Part shown: positions 1 to 7,443 of the stretch, piece by piece
How positions within the stretch are numbered: the stretch's first letter is position 1
Layout: each line of letters begins with the position of its first letter
Source: Mycobacteriaceae bacterium
GTDB lineage: Bacteria; Pseudomonadota; Gammaproteobacteria; Burkholderiales; Burkholderiaceae_D
NCBI GenBank assembly: GCA_903970145.1
Contig: CAJCHO010000045.1
Span: forward strand, 1-37,352
Length of the DNA stretch: 37,352 bases
Direction of reading: 5' to 3'
Translations under genes and position numbers: made by a program
Notes under the pieces: model-generated
What the model was told of the DNA's origin: nothing
The model's input: only the letters and a program-made list of their open reading frames with translations
Databases searched by the model: none

Positions 1-1307
1 GTGCTCTCGACGGATCGGTCCCTCCAACATCCAGTACCGGTTCCTCCGGCACGCTTGCAACGGGCTTTAATACCACGACCATCACTGCCTGGGGTGGTCC
101 GAATTCCGCAACCAGCCCCCTTATCAATGGGGTAACGGTGACGGTGACGATTTGCGTGCCAGGCACGTCCACCTGTCAGTCCATTCCGAACGTTCTGGTA
201 GATACCGGTTCCTTTGGCCTGCGGATTTTTTCCTCGGTATTGAACAACAGCCTCGCCCTTGGCACCGGGCTCACCCTGACAGGCCCCGCGGCCGGTTTTT
301 ACTACGGTGAATGCGCGCAATTTGCCGATGGCAATTCCTGGGGTGGGGTTGCGCTCGCCGATATAAGCATCGGTGGCGAAACCGCACCATCGACCCCGAT
401 CCAGGTAATCGGCGACTACGTCGTCGGCAATTCCACGCCACCCACCCAATGCGGCACTCCCGGTGCCAGCGGCACGCTCGAGGACACGGTTGCCAGTAAC
501 GATGGCCTGAACGGCATCATTGGCGTCGGCCTTTTTTCCCAGGACTGCAACACGAGTTGCGCCAGCACGACGGACCCCGGAGAACAGAACGGAGGAGGCC
601 TCGCTGCGTTCTACTGGAGCTGTCCGGCAGGGGGCGGTGCCTGCACCACCACCGGGATTCCGAATTCCGCGCAAGTCGTCAATCCTGTGGTGAACTTCGT
701 CGCCAATGCGACCCAGGGCAGCGGCACAGCGGACAACAATGGCGTTGCGGTTCAGTTTAATAGCGTGCCGCAACAGGGTGCGGTTAGTACGACTGGTGTG
801 CTTATATTTGGCATCAACACCCAGACCAACAATCAGCTGAGCGGTGCGACCATCATCGCGGCAGATCTCAACACCTTTTTCCCGGCGCTCTATAGCGGTC
901 AGTCCCTGAACGGCTTTTTCGACAGCGGTTCGTCGGTCATGACTTTCCCTGATGCGTCACTTGCGCAATGTTCCAATTCGTCGGGCTTCAGTTTTCTCTT
1001 CTGTCCCACGAATGTCCCCATTACGAATAAGACCGTGGCAATTACCACCGCTGCCGGTGGCAGCCTCGCCGCGGCATTTTCAATTATCAACCTGTCAATC
1101 GAGACCGGCTCGGATGGCTACAACGTCTTTAGCGACACGGCCGGTCCTGCCCAGGCACCGCTAACGGGCGACTTCGATTTTGGCATGGCGTTCTTTTATG
1201 GCCGGACCCTCTATTTCGCGGTGGACAACAATCAATTTGATACCTATGGGAGCTTTACCGGGTCCGCCGTGCCAACACCCTTCTACGGCTACGCGCCTTT
1301 CCCATAA
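1..1307 (+). CDS. DUF3443-family protein, 5' end cut by window edge
   Basis: The reading frame is open from base 3 to a TAA at 1305-1307 (434 codons visible). The GTG at 138 is only an internal Val, because codons upstream of it continue the family-like sequence, so the true start lies outside the window. I recognise it as DUF3443, which in Burkholderia relatives is usually a secreted or surface protein of unknown function. Two motifs stand out: VLVDTGSFGLR (Asp codon 201-203) and FFDSGSSVMTF (Asp codon 921-923), about 240 residues apart. They resemble the paired catalytic D-T/S-G-S motifs of pepsin-type aspartic peptidases. The protein is rich in Gly, Ser, Thr and Asn, and its several Cys fit an exported protein. 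Family assignment is confident; peptidase activity is inference only. Confidence 0.85.
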   Translation, partial: ALDGSVPPTSSTGSSGTLATGFNTTTITAWGGPNSATSPLINGVTVTVTICVPGTSTCQSIPNVLVDTGSFGLRIFSSVLNNSLALGTGLTLTGPAAGFYYGECAQFADGNSWGGVALADISIGGETAPSTPIQVIGDYVVGNSTPPTQCGTPGASGTLEDTVASNDGLNGIIGVGLFSQDCNTSCASTTDPGEQNGGGLAAFYWSCPAGGGACTTTGIPNSAQVVNPVVNFVANATQGSGTADNNGVAVQFNSVPQQGAVSTTGVLIFGINTQTNNQLSGATIIAADLNTFFPALYSGQSLNGFFDSGSSVMTFPDASLAQCSNSSGFSFLFCPTNVPITNKTVAITTAAGGSLAAAFSIINLSIETGSDGYNVFSDTAGPAQAPLTGDFDFGMAFFYGRTLYFAVDNNQFDTYGSFTGSAVPTPFYGYAPFP

Positions 1308-1387
1308 GGCATTGATCGGGGGCAAGCCTGAATTGGGCTGCGTCCCGACTTTCGTTTAGTGCCCGGCAATTCTTGAATTTCGAAGGT

Positions 1388-1481
1388 CCTTGGGTCGTCT
1401 ATACGCCTGCTGGCAGACGAACCCCCAAGGTGTTGCGCCAAAGCGTTTTGTCGCAATCTGAAACATTTGGAATTGGCGCAA
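1388..1481. repeat. Two consecutive inverted repeats in the 268-base gap after the DUF3443 gene
   Basis: The first is an imperfect hairpin: 1388-1400 pairs with 1415-1430 (CCTTGGG with CCCAAGG, CGTCT with AGACG), with a 3-base bulge and a 14-base loop. The second is a perfect 9-base inverted repeat, TTGCGCCAA (1433-1441) with TTGGCGCAA (1473-1481), 31 bases apart. Neither is followed by a T run, so neither is a standard intrinsic terminator. They may be 3' stabilising structures for the upstream mRNA, protein sites or an unannotated RNA. I found no gene in 1308-1575 and no convincing promoter for the next gene. Confidence 0.5.
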
Positions 1482-1575
1482 GCCTCGCAAGTTCGCTAGG
1501 ATGCCTTCCACACGCAAGTGTCGTCCTCAGGTCATATCGGACCAACCGGGATTGCTTACCAATAAGGGGAAACCA

Positions 1576-2019
1576 ATGAAATTTTCTATGAGCATCGCGG
1601 TTCTCGCTCTCGCCGGGCTGCTTTCGGCTTGCGCCTCGCCACCGCCGCCGCCACAGCATCCGGCCTATATGCACGCCCTGTCGGATCTGCGCGCCGCGCG
1701 CTGGCTGATCGAGCACCGTCCGGGTAACTGGGCGCAGACCAATGATGAGGTCGAAGCGGTACGTCAGATCGACGCAGCCATCGGTGACCTCAAGCAGGCA
1801 GCCTACGATGACGGCAAGAATCTCGACTATCACCCGCCAGTTGATGAAATCAACGAGCGTCGTGGTCGTCTGCACCGCGCCATCGAGTACATGCGCAGTG
1901 CGCGCCACGACATTTCGGCTGAAGAAGACAATGTCTGGGCAATCGGCCTGCGCAACCATGCCATCGGTCACATCGATGGTAGCATCAACGCGACCAAACG
2001 TGCCGTCGGCGAATCGTAA
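1576..2019 (+). CDS. Small putative lipoprotein of unknown function
   Basis: This 147-residue protein starts at ATG 1576, with the purine-rich AAGGGGA about 7 bases upstream. A longer frame from 1501 exists, but it lacks a signal and a ribosome site at its start. Residues 1-18 form a type II signal peptide with lipobox L-S-A-C (Cys19), followed by a Pro-rich stretch, so the mature protein should be lipid-anchored, probably at the outer membrane. The rest (30-147) looks helical, with conserved-looking segments such as SDLRAARWLIEHRPG and an IGHID motif near the C-terminus. It resembles short hypothetical lipoproteins common in Burkholderiales; no function is known to me. It appears to be a single-gene unit followed by a hairpin. 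Confidence 0.85.
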   Translation: MKFSMSIAVLALAGLLSACASPPPPPQHPAYMHALSDLRAARWLIEHRPGNWAQTNDEVEAVRQIDAAIGDLKQAAYDDGKNLDYHPPVDEINERRGRLHRAIEYMRSARHDISAEEDNVWAIGLRNHAIGHIDGSINATKRAVGES

Positions 2020-2066
2020 AGAGCAAGCGCTCGGAGCCCCTCGCTCCGGGCGTGTTTGTTCGCTCT
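2020..2066 (+). terminator. Possible terminator after the small lipoprotein
   Basis: CGGAGC (2032-2037) pairs with GCTCCG (2043-2048) across a 5-base loop, and AGAGC (2020-2024) can pair with GCTCT (2062-2066) outside it. The tract that follows is only moderately T-rich (TGTTTGTT), so termination strength is uncertain. Confidence 0.4.
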
Positions 2067-2137
2067 AGCCGGATTCCGGCAATTCAAAGGTGGCACCCAT
2101 AAGCCACGTCAAGCATTTTTGACTCGACACAAGTGGC

Positions 2138-2167
2138 TTGGGTCAAACGAGGGCGATGCAATATGAT
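2138..2167 (+). promoter_or_regulatory. Candidate sigma70 promoter for the VIT-family gene
   Basis: TTGGGT (2138-2143), an 18-base spacer and TATGAT (2162-2167). The -10 element matches consensus at five of six positions and lies about 48 bases before the chosen ATG. Prediction by eye only. Confidence 0.35.
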
Positions 2168-2214
2168 TGCGCTCGCGCGGCCATTCGGCGCGCAATCGAT
2201 TCGGGATCGCCTGG

Positions 2215-2901
2215 ATGTCTTACCCCCATTTTCATCATACCGGACGCCTGTCCTGGCTGCGTGCCGCCGTGCTCGGGGCCAACGATGGCATCGTCTCGAC
2301 GGCCAGCATCCTGGTCGGGGTGGCCGCATCGCATGCCGGGCACGACGCGATCCTCCTGGCCGGAACCGCAGGCCTATTTGCCGGCGCCATTGCGATGGCC
2401 GCCGGCGAATACGTCTCGGTGCAGTCCCAGGCAGATTCCGAGGAAGCTGACCTCGCGATCGAGCGAGCCTCGATTGAATCAGATGCAAGCCGCGAGCATG
2501 CCGAGCTCGCCGAGATTTATGTGGCGCGCGGACTCGAGGCGCAGCTGGCCGCGGAGGTCGCACGCCAGTTGATGCAGCACAATGCGCTGGAAGCACACGC
2601 GCGCGACGAGCTCGGCATCTCGGAGACCATGCGCGCCCGACCGATTCTCGCGGCGCTCGCCTCGTCTTCGAGCTTTGCGCTGGGCGCTTTCATGCCGCTA
2701 TTCACCGCGGCGTTCTGTCCGCAAATGCTGCTGATTCCTGCTCTGTTTGCGACTTCTCTGGTCGTGCTCGCCGCCCTGGGTGCGCTGGCCGCGCGCGCAG
2801 GGGGCGCCAATGAGCTGCGCGGCGCCCTGCGCGTAAGCCTGTGGGGATTGATCGCCATGCTGGTCACGGCCGGCGTTGGGGTGGTCTATCGCCTGAGCTG
2901 A
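2215..2901 (+). CDS. VIT1/CCC1-family Fe2+/Mn2+ transporter
   Basis: This 228-residue inner-membrane protein belongs to the VIT/CCC1 family. Plant and yeast members move Fe2+ or Mn2+ out of the cytosol into the vacuole; bacterial members probably export these metals or limit their toxicity. The hallmark N-terminal segment is present (L15-R16-A17, then VLGANDGIVST at about 19-29), followed by a hydrophobic helix and the GAIAMAAGEYVSVQSQ segment. Next comes a hydrophilic, Glu/Ala-rich helical region (about 75-140) where the family places its metal-binding domain, then C-terminal membrane helices. I chose ATG 2215 over the TTG at 2167 because family proteins begin just before the HHTGR-type motif. 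It converges with the Lrp-type gene, 15 bases away. Confidence 0.9.
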   Translation: MSYPHFHHTGRLSWLRAAVLGANDGIVSTASILVGVAASHAGHDAILLAGTAGLFAGAIAMAAGEYVSVQSQADSEEADLAIERASIESDASREHAELAEIYVARGLEAQLAAEVARQLMQHNALEAHARDELGISETMRARPILAALASSSSFALGAFMPLFTAAFCPQMLLIPALFATSLVVLAALGALAARAGGANELRGALRVSLWGLIAMLVTAGVGVVYRLS

Positions 2902-2916
2902 TGGGCGCTACAGACC

Positions 2917-3390
2917 CTAATTCGGCGCACGTCGATCAAGGCGCGTGGCAAGGATGATCGAGGAGTTGGTTTGGCGCACGCCGTCGAGCGAGCCAATGGC
3001 GTCGAGGGTGCGATCCAGATGCTCGGGCGAGTCACAGCGCACCAGCGCCATGACATCAAAGGAACCGCTGACGCTGCGCAGCTGCTCAACCTCGATGAGC
3101 TTTTCCAATTCCTTGAGGACATGGGCACCGGCCTTGGGTAGTACCGATATCCCGACATAAGCGGCGAGACTTCCGGCGCTGAAAACCCTGGACAGGCGCA
3201 CTCCATAACCGACGATCGTGCCACTTCTCTCCAGACGCGCGATGCGCGCCAGCACCGTCGTGCGAGCGAGGCCCAGACGCCTCGCCAGATTGGCAGTCGA
3301 CTCGCGGGCGTTGGCCTGCAAGAGCGCGAGCAGGTCGCGATCGGTCTGATCGAGGTCGGCAGACGGCGTGGGGGATAGCGATTTCATCAT
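2917..3390 (-). CDS. Lrp/AsnC-family transcriptional regulator, likely controlling the divergent lysine operon
   Basis: This 157-residue protein has an N-terminal winged helix-turn-helix (about residues 13-60, DQTDRDLLALLQANAR then LARRLGLARTTVLARIARLE) and a C-terminal RAM domain (about 70-150). That is the usual size and layout of Lrp/AsnC proteins, which bind amino acids and act as dimers or octamers. It starts at ATG 3388-3390 and is transcribed away from the lysine-catabolism operon, with 117 bases between them. Lrp-type regulators next to catabolic genes usually sense the substrate, so lysine or a downstream intermediate is the likely effector; this is inference from position. The shared intergenic region contains an inverted repeat overlapping the promoter. 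Confidence 0.92.
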   Translation of the reverse strand: MMKSLSPTPSADLDQTDRDLLALLQANARESTANLARRLGLARTTVLARIARLERSGTIVGYGVRLSRVFSAGSLAAYVGISVLPKAGAHVLKELEKLIEVEQLRSVSGSFDVMALVRCDSPEHLDRTLDAIGSLDGVRQTNSSIILATRLDRRAPN

Positions 3391-3400
3391 AACGCCCGTT

Positions 3401-3437
3401 TTGATAGTCGAAACGTCAATATTATAAGAGTTTTCGA
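3401..3437 (+). promoter_or_regulatory. Promoter and overlapping inverted repeat between the Lrp-type gene and the lysine operon
   Basis: TTGATA (3401-3406), a 16-base spacer and TATAAG (3423-3428) form a good sigma70-type promoter reading rightward. TCGAAA (3408-3413) and TTTCGA (3432-3437) form an inverted repeat that brackets the -10 element, and TTGA/TCAA (3401-3404 and 3416-3419) is a second small dyad. This AT-rich patch stands out from the GC-rich surroundings and is a likely site for the Lrp-type regulator. Confidence 0.6.
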
Positions 3438-3507
3438 CGTATTCACCCCTTCATAGTGACAGGTTTCGCGGCTATTCTCATTCGCCGATTTCGCGGAGGT
3501 CACAACC

Positions 3508-4638
3508 ATGTCTGATATGAAAAATCGCCGGTTCATCGTTCTGGGTGCGGGAAAAGTTGGGGGCACCATCGCCGATATGCTCGCTGAGCATTACCAGTGC
3601 AAGGTGACCCTCGCTGACCGTCTCGAGCCGTCCAAGAAGGCGCGCGCGGATGAACTCGTCACGTCGCTGCTGCTCGACGTCGAGGATCCGGTTGCCCTGC
3701 GCGCTGCTTTGCGCGGCCACGATGCGGTCATCAATGCGCTCCCTTTTTTTCATGCCGCCCGCGTTGCCGAAGCAGCCGTGGACGTCAAGGTGCATTACTT
3801 CGATCTGACCGAAGACGTCGCCGCTACCAAGGCCATCCAGCAATTGGCAACACGCGCCGAGCGGGCCCTGATGCCCCAGTGCGGCCTGGCACCCGGCGTA
3901 ATCGGCATGCTCGGTGCGAGCCTCGCGGATCGCTTCGAAGAGCTCTATGACCTGCGCATGCGCGTGGGCGCGCTCACGCGCAATCCGACCAATGACCTGC
4001 GCTATAACTTCACGTGGAGCATTGACGGCGTCATCAATGAATACTGCAATCCCTGCGAGGCGATCGTGCTCGGTCAACTTTCGACCGTGCAGCCGCTCGA
4101 AGGCTACGAGACCTTTACCCTCGGTGGCGACGACTACGAGGCGTTCAACACGTCCGGCGGCCTCGGCACCCTGTGCGAGACCTTAAAAGGTCGGGTGCGC
4201 AATCTCGATTACAAGACCATCCGCTATCCGGGCCACCATCAGGGCATGAAATTCCTGCTGCACGATATGCGCCTGATCGAGCGTCGCGACCTGCTGCGTG
4301 AAGTGCTCGAGCACGCCGTGCCGCACAGTCGTGAAGATGTGGTGATCATGTTTGCATCGGCTTCAGGATTGCGCGGTGCCCGTTTCGAGCAGGACACCCG
4401 TTCGGCGTTCATCCTGGGCGAGAAGTTGCGCGGGGTCGATCGCACGGCAATCGAACTCACGACCGCAGCGGGCATTTGCGGCGCGGTTGAACTGCAGATG
4501 ACCGGCAAACTGGCTGGCTCCGGTTTTGTCTCCCAGGAACAGGTCTCTCTGGCAGACTTTCTCGGCACGCGTGTGGGACACTATTACCGCGCTCTGGCCG
4601 ATACGACTGGTACTGAAAAGACTCGGCGCGCGGCTTAA
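3508..4638 (+). CDS. Saccharopine dehydrogenase-fold enzyme, probably lysine 6-dehydrogenase or saccharopine dehydrogenase
   Basis: This 376-residue cytosolic oxidoreductase starts at ATG 3508, 8 bases after a strong GGAGG (3495-3499). It has an N-terminal Rossmann fold with G13-A-G-K-V-G18, then the family motifs DLTED (about 98-102) and QCGLAPG (Cys125), and a C-terminal catalytic domain. Length and single-domain layout fit L-lysine 6-dehydrogenase (lysine to 2-aminoadipate 6-semialdehyde plus ammonia) or a monofunctional saccharopine dehydrogenase. The next gene encodes the ALDH7-type enzyme that oxidises that semialdehyde, and no separate lysine-ketoglutarate reductase is present here. 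The direct lysine dehydrogenase route is therefore my preferred reading. The exact substrate cannot be settled from sequence alone. Confidence 0.85.
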   Translation: MSDMKNRRFIVLGAGKVGGTIADMLAEHYQCKVTLADRLEPSKKARADELVTSLLLDVEDPVALRAALRGHDAVINALPFFHAARVAEAAVDVKVHYFDLTEDVAATKAIQQLATRAERALMPQCGLAPGVIGMLGASLADRFEELYDLRMRVGALTRNPTNDLRYNFTWSIDGVINEYCNPCEAIVLGQLSTVQPLEGYETFTLGGDDYEAFNTSGGLGTLCETLKGRVRNLDYKTIRYPGHHQGMKFLLHDMRLIERRDLLREVLEHAVPHSREDVVIMFASASGLRGARFEQDTRSAFILGEKLRGVDRTAIELTTAAGICGAVELQMTGKLAGSGFVSQEQVSLADFLGTRVGHYYRALADTTGTEKTRRAA

Positions 4639-4671
4639 GCGCTCCCTCCCCAAAACCTGGACGGCACAGAT

Positions 4672-6207
4672 ATGGCAGCTAACAGCGTAGTCCCTCTTTC
4701 CATCGCCGACGAAGCACGCGAGATTCTCGCGGCACTGGGTGTTGCCTCCACGGCCCTGTCCGGGGGCTCGATCAGCGCACTCTCGCCGATCGATGGTGCG
4801 GTCCTGGCCAAGCTGCCGGCTGCCACCAGTGCACAGGTGGACGCCGCGATCGGGCGCGCTCACGCTGCCTTTGAGCAATGGCGCCTCGTTCCCGCGCCGC
4901 GTCGCGGCGAGCTCGTGCGCCTGTTGGGTAATGAGTTGCGCGAGCACAAGGATCTGCTCGGTCGCCTCGTCACCATCGAAGCGGGCAAGATCACTTCCGA
5001 GGGTCTGGGCGAAGTCCAGGAGATGATCGACATCTGCGATTTTGCGGTTGGCCTGTCACGGCAACTCTACGGTTTGACGATCGCGACCGAACGACCCGGT
5101 CACCGCATGATGGAAACCTGGCATCCGCTCGGCGTGACGGGGATCATCACGGCGTTTAATTTTCCGGTCGCGGTCTGGGCGTGGAATGCCGCACTGGCTC
5201 TGGTGTGCGGCAACAGCGTCGTCTGGAAGCCTTCCGAACTGACTCCCCTGACAGCGCTCGCGGTCGATGCGATCTTCCGGCGCGCCGCGGCCAAGTTTGG
5301 TGCGATCCCCGAAGGGCTTGCCAGCGTAGTGATCGGTGAACGTGCTACTGGCGAGCAGCTGGTCGACGATGCCCGAGTCGCCCTGATAAGTGCTACCGGT
5401 TCGACGGCGATGGGTCGCGTGGTTGGCCAGCGTCTGGCACAGCGTTTTGCGCGCTCTCTGCTCGAGCTCGGCGGCAACAACGCGATGATCGTGGCGCCCT
5501 CGGCCGATCTCGACCTCGCCTTGCGCGGCATCGCATTCGCGGCGATGGGCACGGCCGGCCAGCGCTGCACGACGCTGCGACGCCTGTTCGTGCATCGCTC
5601 AGTCTATGCTGCGCTGCTGCCCAAACTCAAGCGCGTCTACGCCAGTGTAGCCGTTGGCGATCCGCGTAAATCGGGCGTGCTGGTGGGTCCATTGATTCGT
5701 CAGCGTTCCTATGACGCGATGCAGGCGGCCCTGCAGCAGGCGCGCGTCCACGGCGCCACGGTCAGTGGCGGCGAGCGTGTCCAGGTTGAGGGTGGCTCGG
5801 GCGGCTATTTCGTAAGGCCGGCCTTGGTCGAGCTCGAAGCGCCGATCGCAATCGTCGCCGAAGAGACCTTCGCGCCGATTCTCTATGTGATGCCCTACGA
5901 CGAGCTCACCGATGCCATCGCGATGCAAAACAGCGTGCGTCACGGTCTGTCGTCCTCCATATTTACCAACGATATGCGCGAGGCCGAAGCTTTTATTGCG
6001 GCCAATGGCTCGGACTGCGGCATTGCCAACGTCAATATCGGCCCCTCGGGCGCAGAAATCGGGGGCGCGTTTGGCGGCGAAAAGGAGACTGGGGGCGGTC
6101 GCGAGTCAGGGTCCGACAGCTGGAGGGCCTACATGCGTCGCGCGACCAACACCGTCAACTATTCGTCCTCGCTGCCGCTTGCTCAGGGAGTCTCCTTCGA
6201 AGTCTGA
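4672..6207 (+). CDS. ALDH7-family 2-aminoadipate 6-semialdehyde dehydrogenase
   Basis: This 511-residue protein would oxidise 2-aminoadipate semialdehyde to 2-aminoadipate with NAD(P)+, the second step of lysine catabolism (EC 1.2.1.31). ALDH7 signatures are clear: ELGGNNA containing the general base Glu265; GTAGQRCTTLRR containing the nucleophile Cys299; and the GGEKETGGGRESGSDSW segment near the C-terminus that is typical of antiquitin/AmaB enzymes. The length equals that of human ALDH7A1 as I recall it. The gene lies 33 bases after the saccharopine dehydrogenase-fold gene on the same strand and is followed by a strong terminator, so the two form an operon. The ribosome site before ATG 4672 is weak. 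The family call is firm; the substrate is inferred from the family and the neighbour. Confidence 0.92.
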   Translation: MAANSVVPLSIADEAREILAALGVASTALSGGSISALSPIDGAVLAKLPAATSAQVDAAIGRAHAAFEQWRLVPAPRRGELVRLLGNELREHKDLLGRLVTIEAGKITSEGLGEVQEMIDICDFAVGLSRQLYGLTIATERPGHRMMETWHPLGVTGIITAFNFPVAVWAWNAALALVCGNSVVWKPSELTPLTALAVDAIFRRAAAKFGAIPEGLASVVIGERATGEQLVDDARVALISATGSTAMGRVVGQRLAQRFARSLLELGGNNAMIVAPSADLDLALRGIAFAAMGTAGQRCTTLRRLFVHRSVYAALLPKLKRVYASVAVGDPRKSGVLVGPLIRQRSYDAMQAALQQARVHGATVSGGERVQVEGGSGGYFVRPALVELEAPIAIVAEETFAPILYVMPYDELTDAIAMQNSVRHGLSSSIFTNDMREAEAFIAANGSDCGIANVNIGPSGAEIGGAFGGEKETGGGRESGSDSWRAYMRRATNTVNYSSSLPLAQGVSFEV

Positions 6208-6236
6208 GCACCTCTTCGCATAGGTCCCTGAAAGAG

Positions 6237-6262
6237 AGCGCCCATCCGGGCGCTTTTTTTTC
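6237..6262 (+). terminator. Rho-independent terminator of the lysine-catabolism operon
   Basis: AGCGCCC (6237-6243) pairs perfectly with GGGCGCT (6248-6254) around the 4-base loop ATCC, followed by an unbroken run of nine T (6254-6262). It sits 29 bases after the ALDH7 stop codon. Confidence 0.95.
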
Positions 6263-6271
6263 GACATCCTG

Positions 6272-6287
6272 TCTATACAAGTAGACG
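6272..6287. repeat. Small inverted repeat between the terminator and the receiver-like gene
   Basis: GTCTA (6272-6276) and TAGAC (6283-6287) flank a 6-base spacer in a locally AT-rich stretch upstream of the next gene. It could be an operator half-site pair. I see no strong promoter hexamers with it. Confidence 0.3.
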
Positions 6288-6411
6288 CCCTCCGATTACA
6301 ATAGGCTACCGAATGAGCATCTTGCGGGACTGATTCTCCGTTCCCTCGCTCAAGCGCCTCAAGCAGGCGGTCCCGGAATCGGCGGGGCACTTACGCATTC
6401 CCCCTGACCAG

Positions 6412-7173
6412 ATGAATACGCCCCGACGTCCCTGTCGCATCGCTGCAGTTGGCCTGACTCCCAGCGAAGAGACGGTCATGCACAGCCTGTGCGTGCTCAG
6501 TACCTACACGGCACGCGAGGCAGGTTTTGAGATTGCCGAGAATCCCGCGTACGCGGATATCTTTGTCGTCGACGGCACCAACGACGCGGCTCTGGAGCAC
6601 TGGCGGCGCCTCGATCCCAAACACACACGACCGGCACTTCTGGTTGGCGGCGCGCCTATGGAAGGTGAGCGCCTCGTTCACCTGAAGCGGCCGCTGCACG
6701 CTTCCCGAGTGCTTGCGGCCCTGCAGGAAATCGCGGCCAAAGATGATCGCCCGATGGCACCGAGCGGCATGCCGCCGGCGCTGTCGGCGTGCATGCTTGT
6801 GGTCGATCCCGATCCGGGCGTGCGCAGCGAGATCGCGAATTTTCTTGCGCCGCTTGCAGTGGAGGTCCTGTGCGCGCCGAACCGAATTACGGCGATGATG
6901 CTGATTCGCAATCAGCCAATCGGCCTGGCTCTGGTTTCGCTTGATCTGCCGCGTATCGAAATGCTGCGCCTGACCCGGCAGCTGCGCACTCACGGCGGGC
7001 CGGATGCGCGCCTGCCCGTTTTCGCGCTGACGCGGCGGCGCAAATCGCGTCTCGATTTCTTATGTGCATCACTGGCGCGGGCAAGCGGCTATTTTGACGA
7101 GCCGATTAGTCCTGGCGCGCTGCGCACTTTGGTCAGCCAATACTTGGGCGTTCCTGCCGGCGCGCGCCTCTGA
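6412..7173 (+). CDS. Two-receiver response-regulator-like protein with a degenerate C-terminal receiver
   Basis: This 253-residue protein has no DNA-binding output domain. Residues about 10-110 look like a divergent receiver (an FVVDG strand and a LKRPL motif), and about 128-248 is a second receiver (LVVDPDPGVRSE, then ALVSLDLPRIEM, then FALTRRR, then YFDEPISPGAL). In the second domain the position that normally holds the phospho-accepting Asp, four residues before the conserved Pro180, is Ser176. The conserved Lys before the final Pro is Glu230. It should therefore not be phosphorylated in the usual way. I recall similar two-receiver proteins in Burkholderiales with intact D and K. The ATG at 6412 lacks a clear ribosome site. 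Partner and target are unknown. Confidence 0.75.
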   Translation: MNTPRRPCRIAAVGLTPSEETVMHSLCVLSTYTAREAGFEIAENPAYADIFVVDGTNDAALEHWRRLDPKHTRPALLVGGAPMEGERLVHLKRPLHASRVLAALQEIAAKDDRPMAPSGMPPALSACMLVVDPDPGVRSEIANFLAPLAVEVLCAPNRITAMMLIRNQPIGLALVSLDLPRIEMLRLTRQLRTHGGPDARLPVFALTRRRKSRLDFLCASLARASGYFDEPISPGALRTLVSQYLGVPAGARL

Positions 7174-7282
7174 GATTCCAGCAGTAACCCGAGGGCCATA
7201 CGAGTGGTTCTACCTGATCAAAAGCTGCTGCGCCGCACGATCGGATGCTGCTTTTGCGACCGAGCAGGCGTAAACTTGCGCC

Positions 7283-7376
7283 AGTCTTGAATCACATGGG
7301 CAAACCCGGCGAAAACCGGCGACGCAAAGCTTCCGGGCTAAATGGTGGGAAACCACCACAAGCCAGCGGGGCCGCC
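7283..7376 (+). ncRNA. Cyclic di-GMP-I (GEMM-I) riboswitch
   Basis: The stretch carries the conserved GEMM-I core in order: CACATGGGCAAACC (from 7293), a CCGG/CCGG stem (7306-7309 with 7316-7319) capped by a GAAA-type loop, GACGCAAAGC (7321-7330), CCGGGCTAA (7333-7341), a perfect TGGTGG-GAAA-CCACCA hairpin (7343-7358), and AGCCAGCGGGG (7361-7371), which matches the region contributing the ligand-binding C. This fits the family consensus closely. The outer P1 helix is weak or atypical here, so the exact ends are uncertain. It lies about 70-160 bases before the ATG of the small exported protein on the same strand, in the gap where a leader RNA would be. Confidence 0.88.
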
Positions 7377-7420
7377 ACCTCAGACCGGTGTTCGGTTTGC
7401 ATTGGCGTGGAGTCGCTTGC

Positions 7421-7437
7421 CCTCTTATTGAAAGAGG
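7421..7437 (+). promoter_or_regulatory. Hairpin sequestering the ribosome binding site, likely riboswitch expression platform
   Basis: CCTCTT (7421-7426) is perfectly complementary to AAGAGG (7432-7437) with a 5-base loop. AAGAGG is the Shine-Dalgarno sequence, 6 bases before ATG 7444. A second small stem, ACCG/CGGT (7384-7387 with 7393-7396), lies between aptamer and hairpin. This layout suggests translational control by c-di-GMP. Which state is open cannot be told by eye. Confidence 0.6.
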
Positions 7438-7443
7438 TAATGC

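Noticed and set aside
138-140. GTG at 138 as the true start of the DUF3443 gene
   Set aside because: The frame stays open to the window edge, and the upstream codons read like the same protein.
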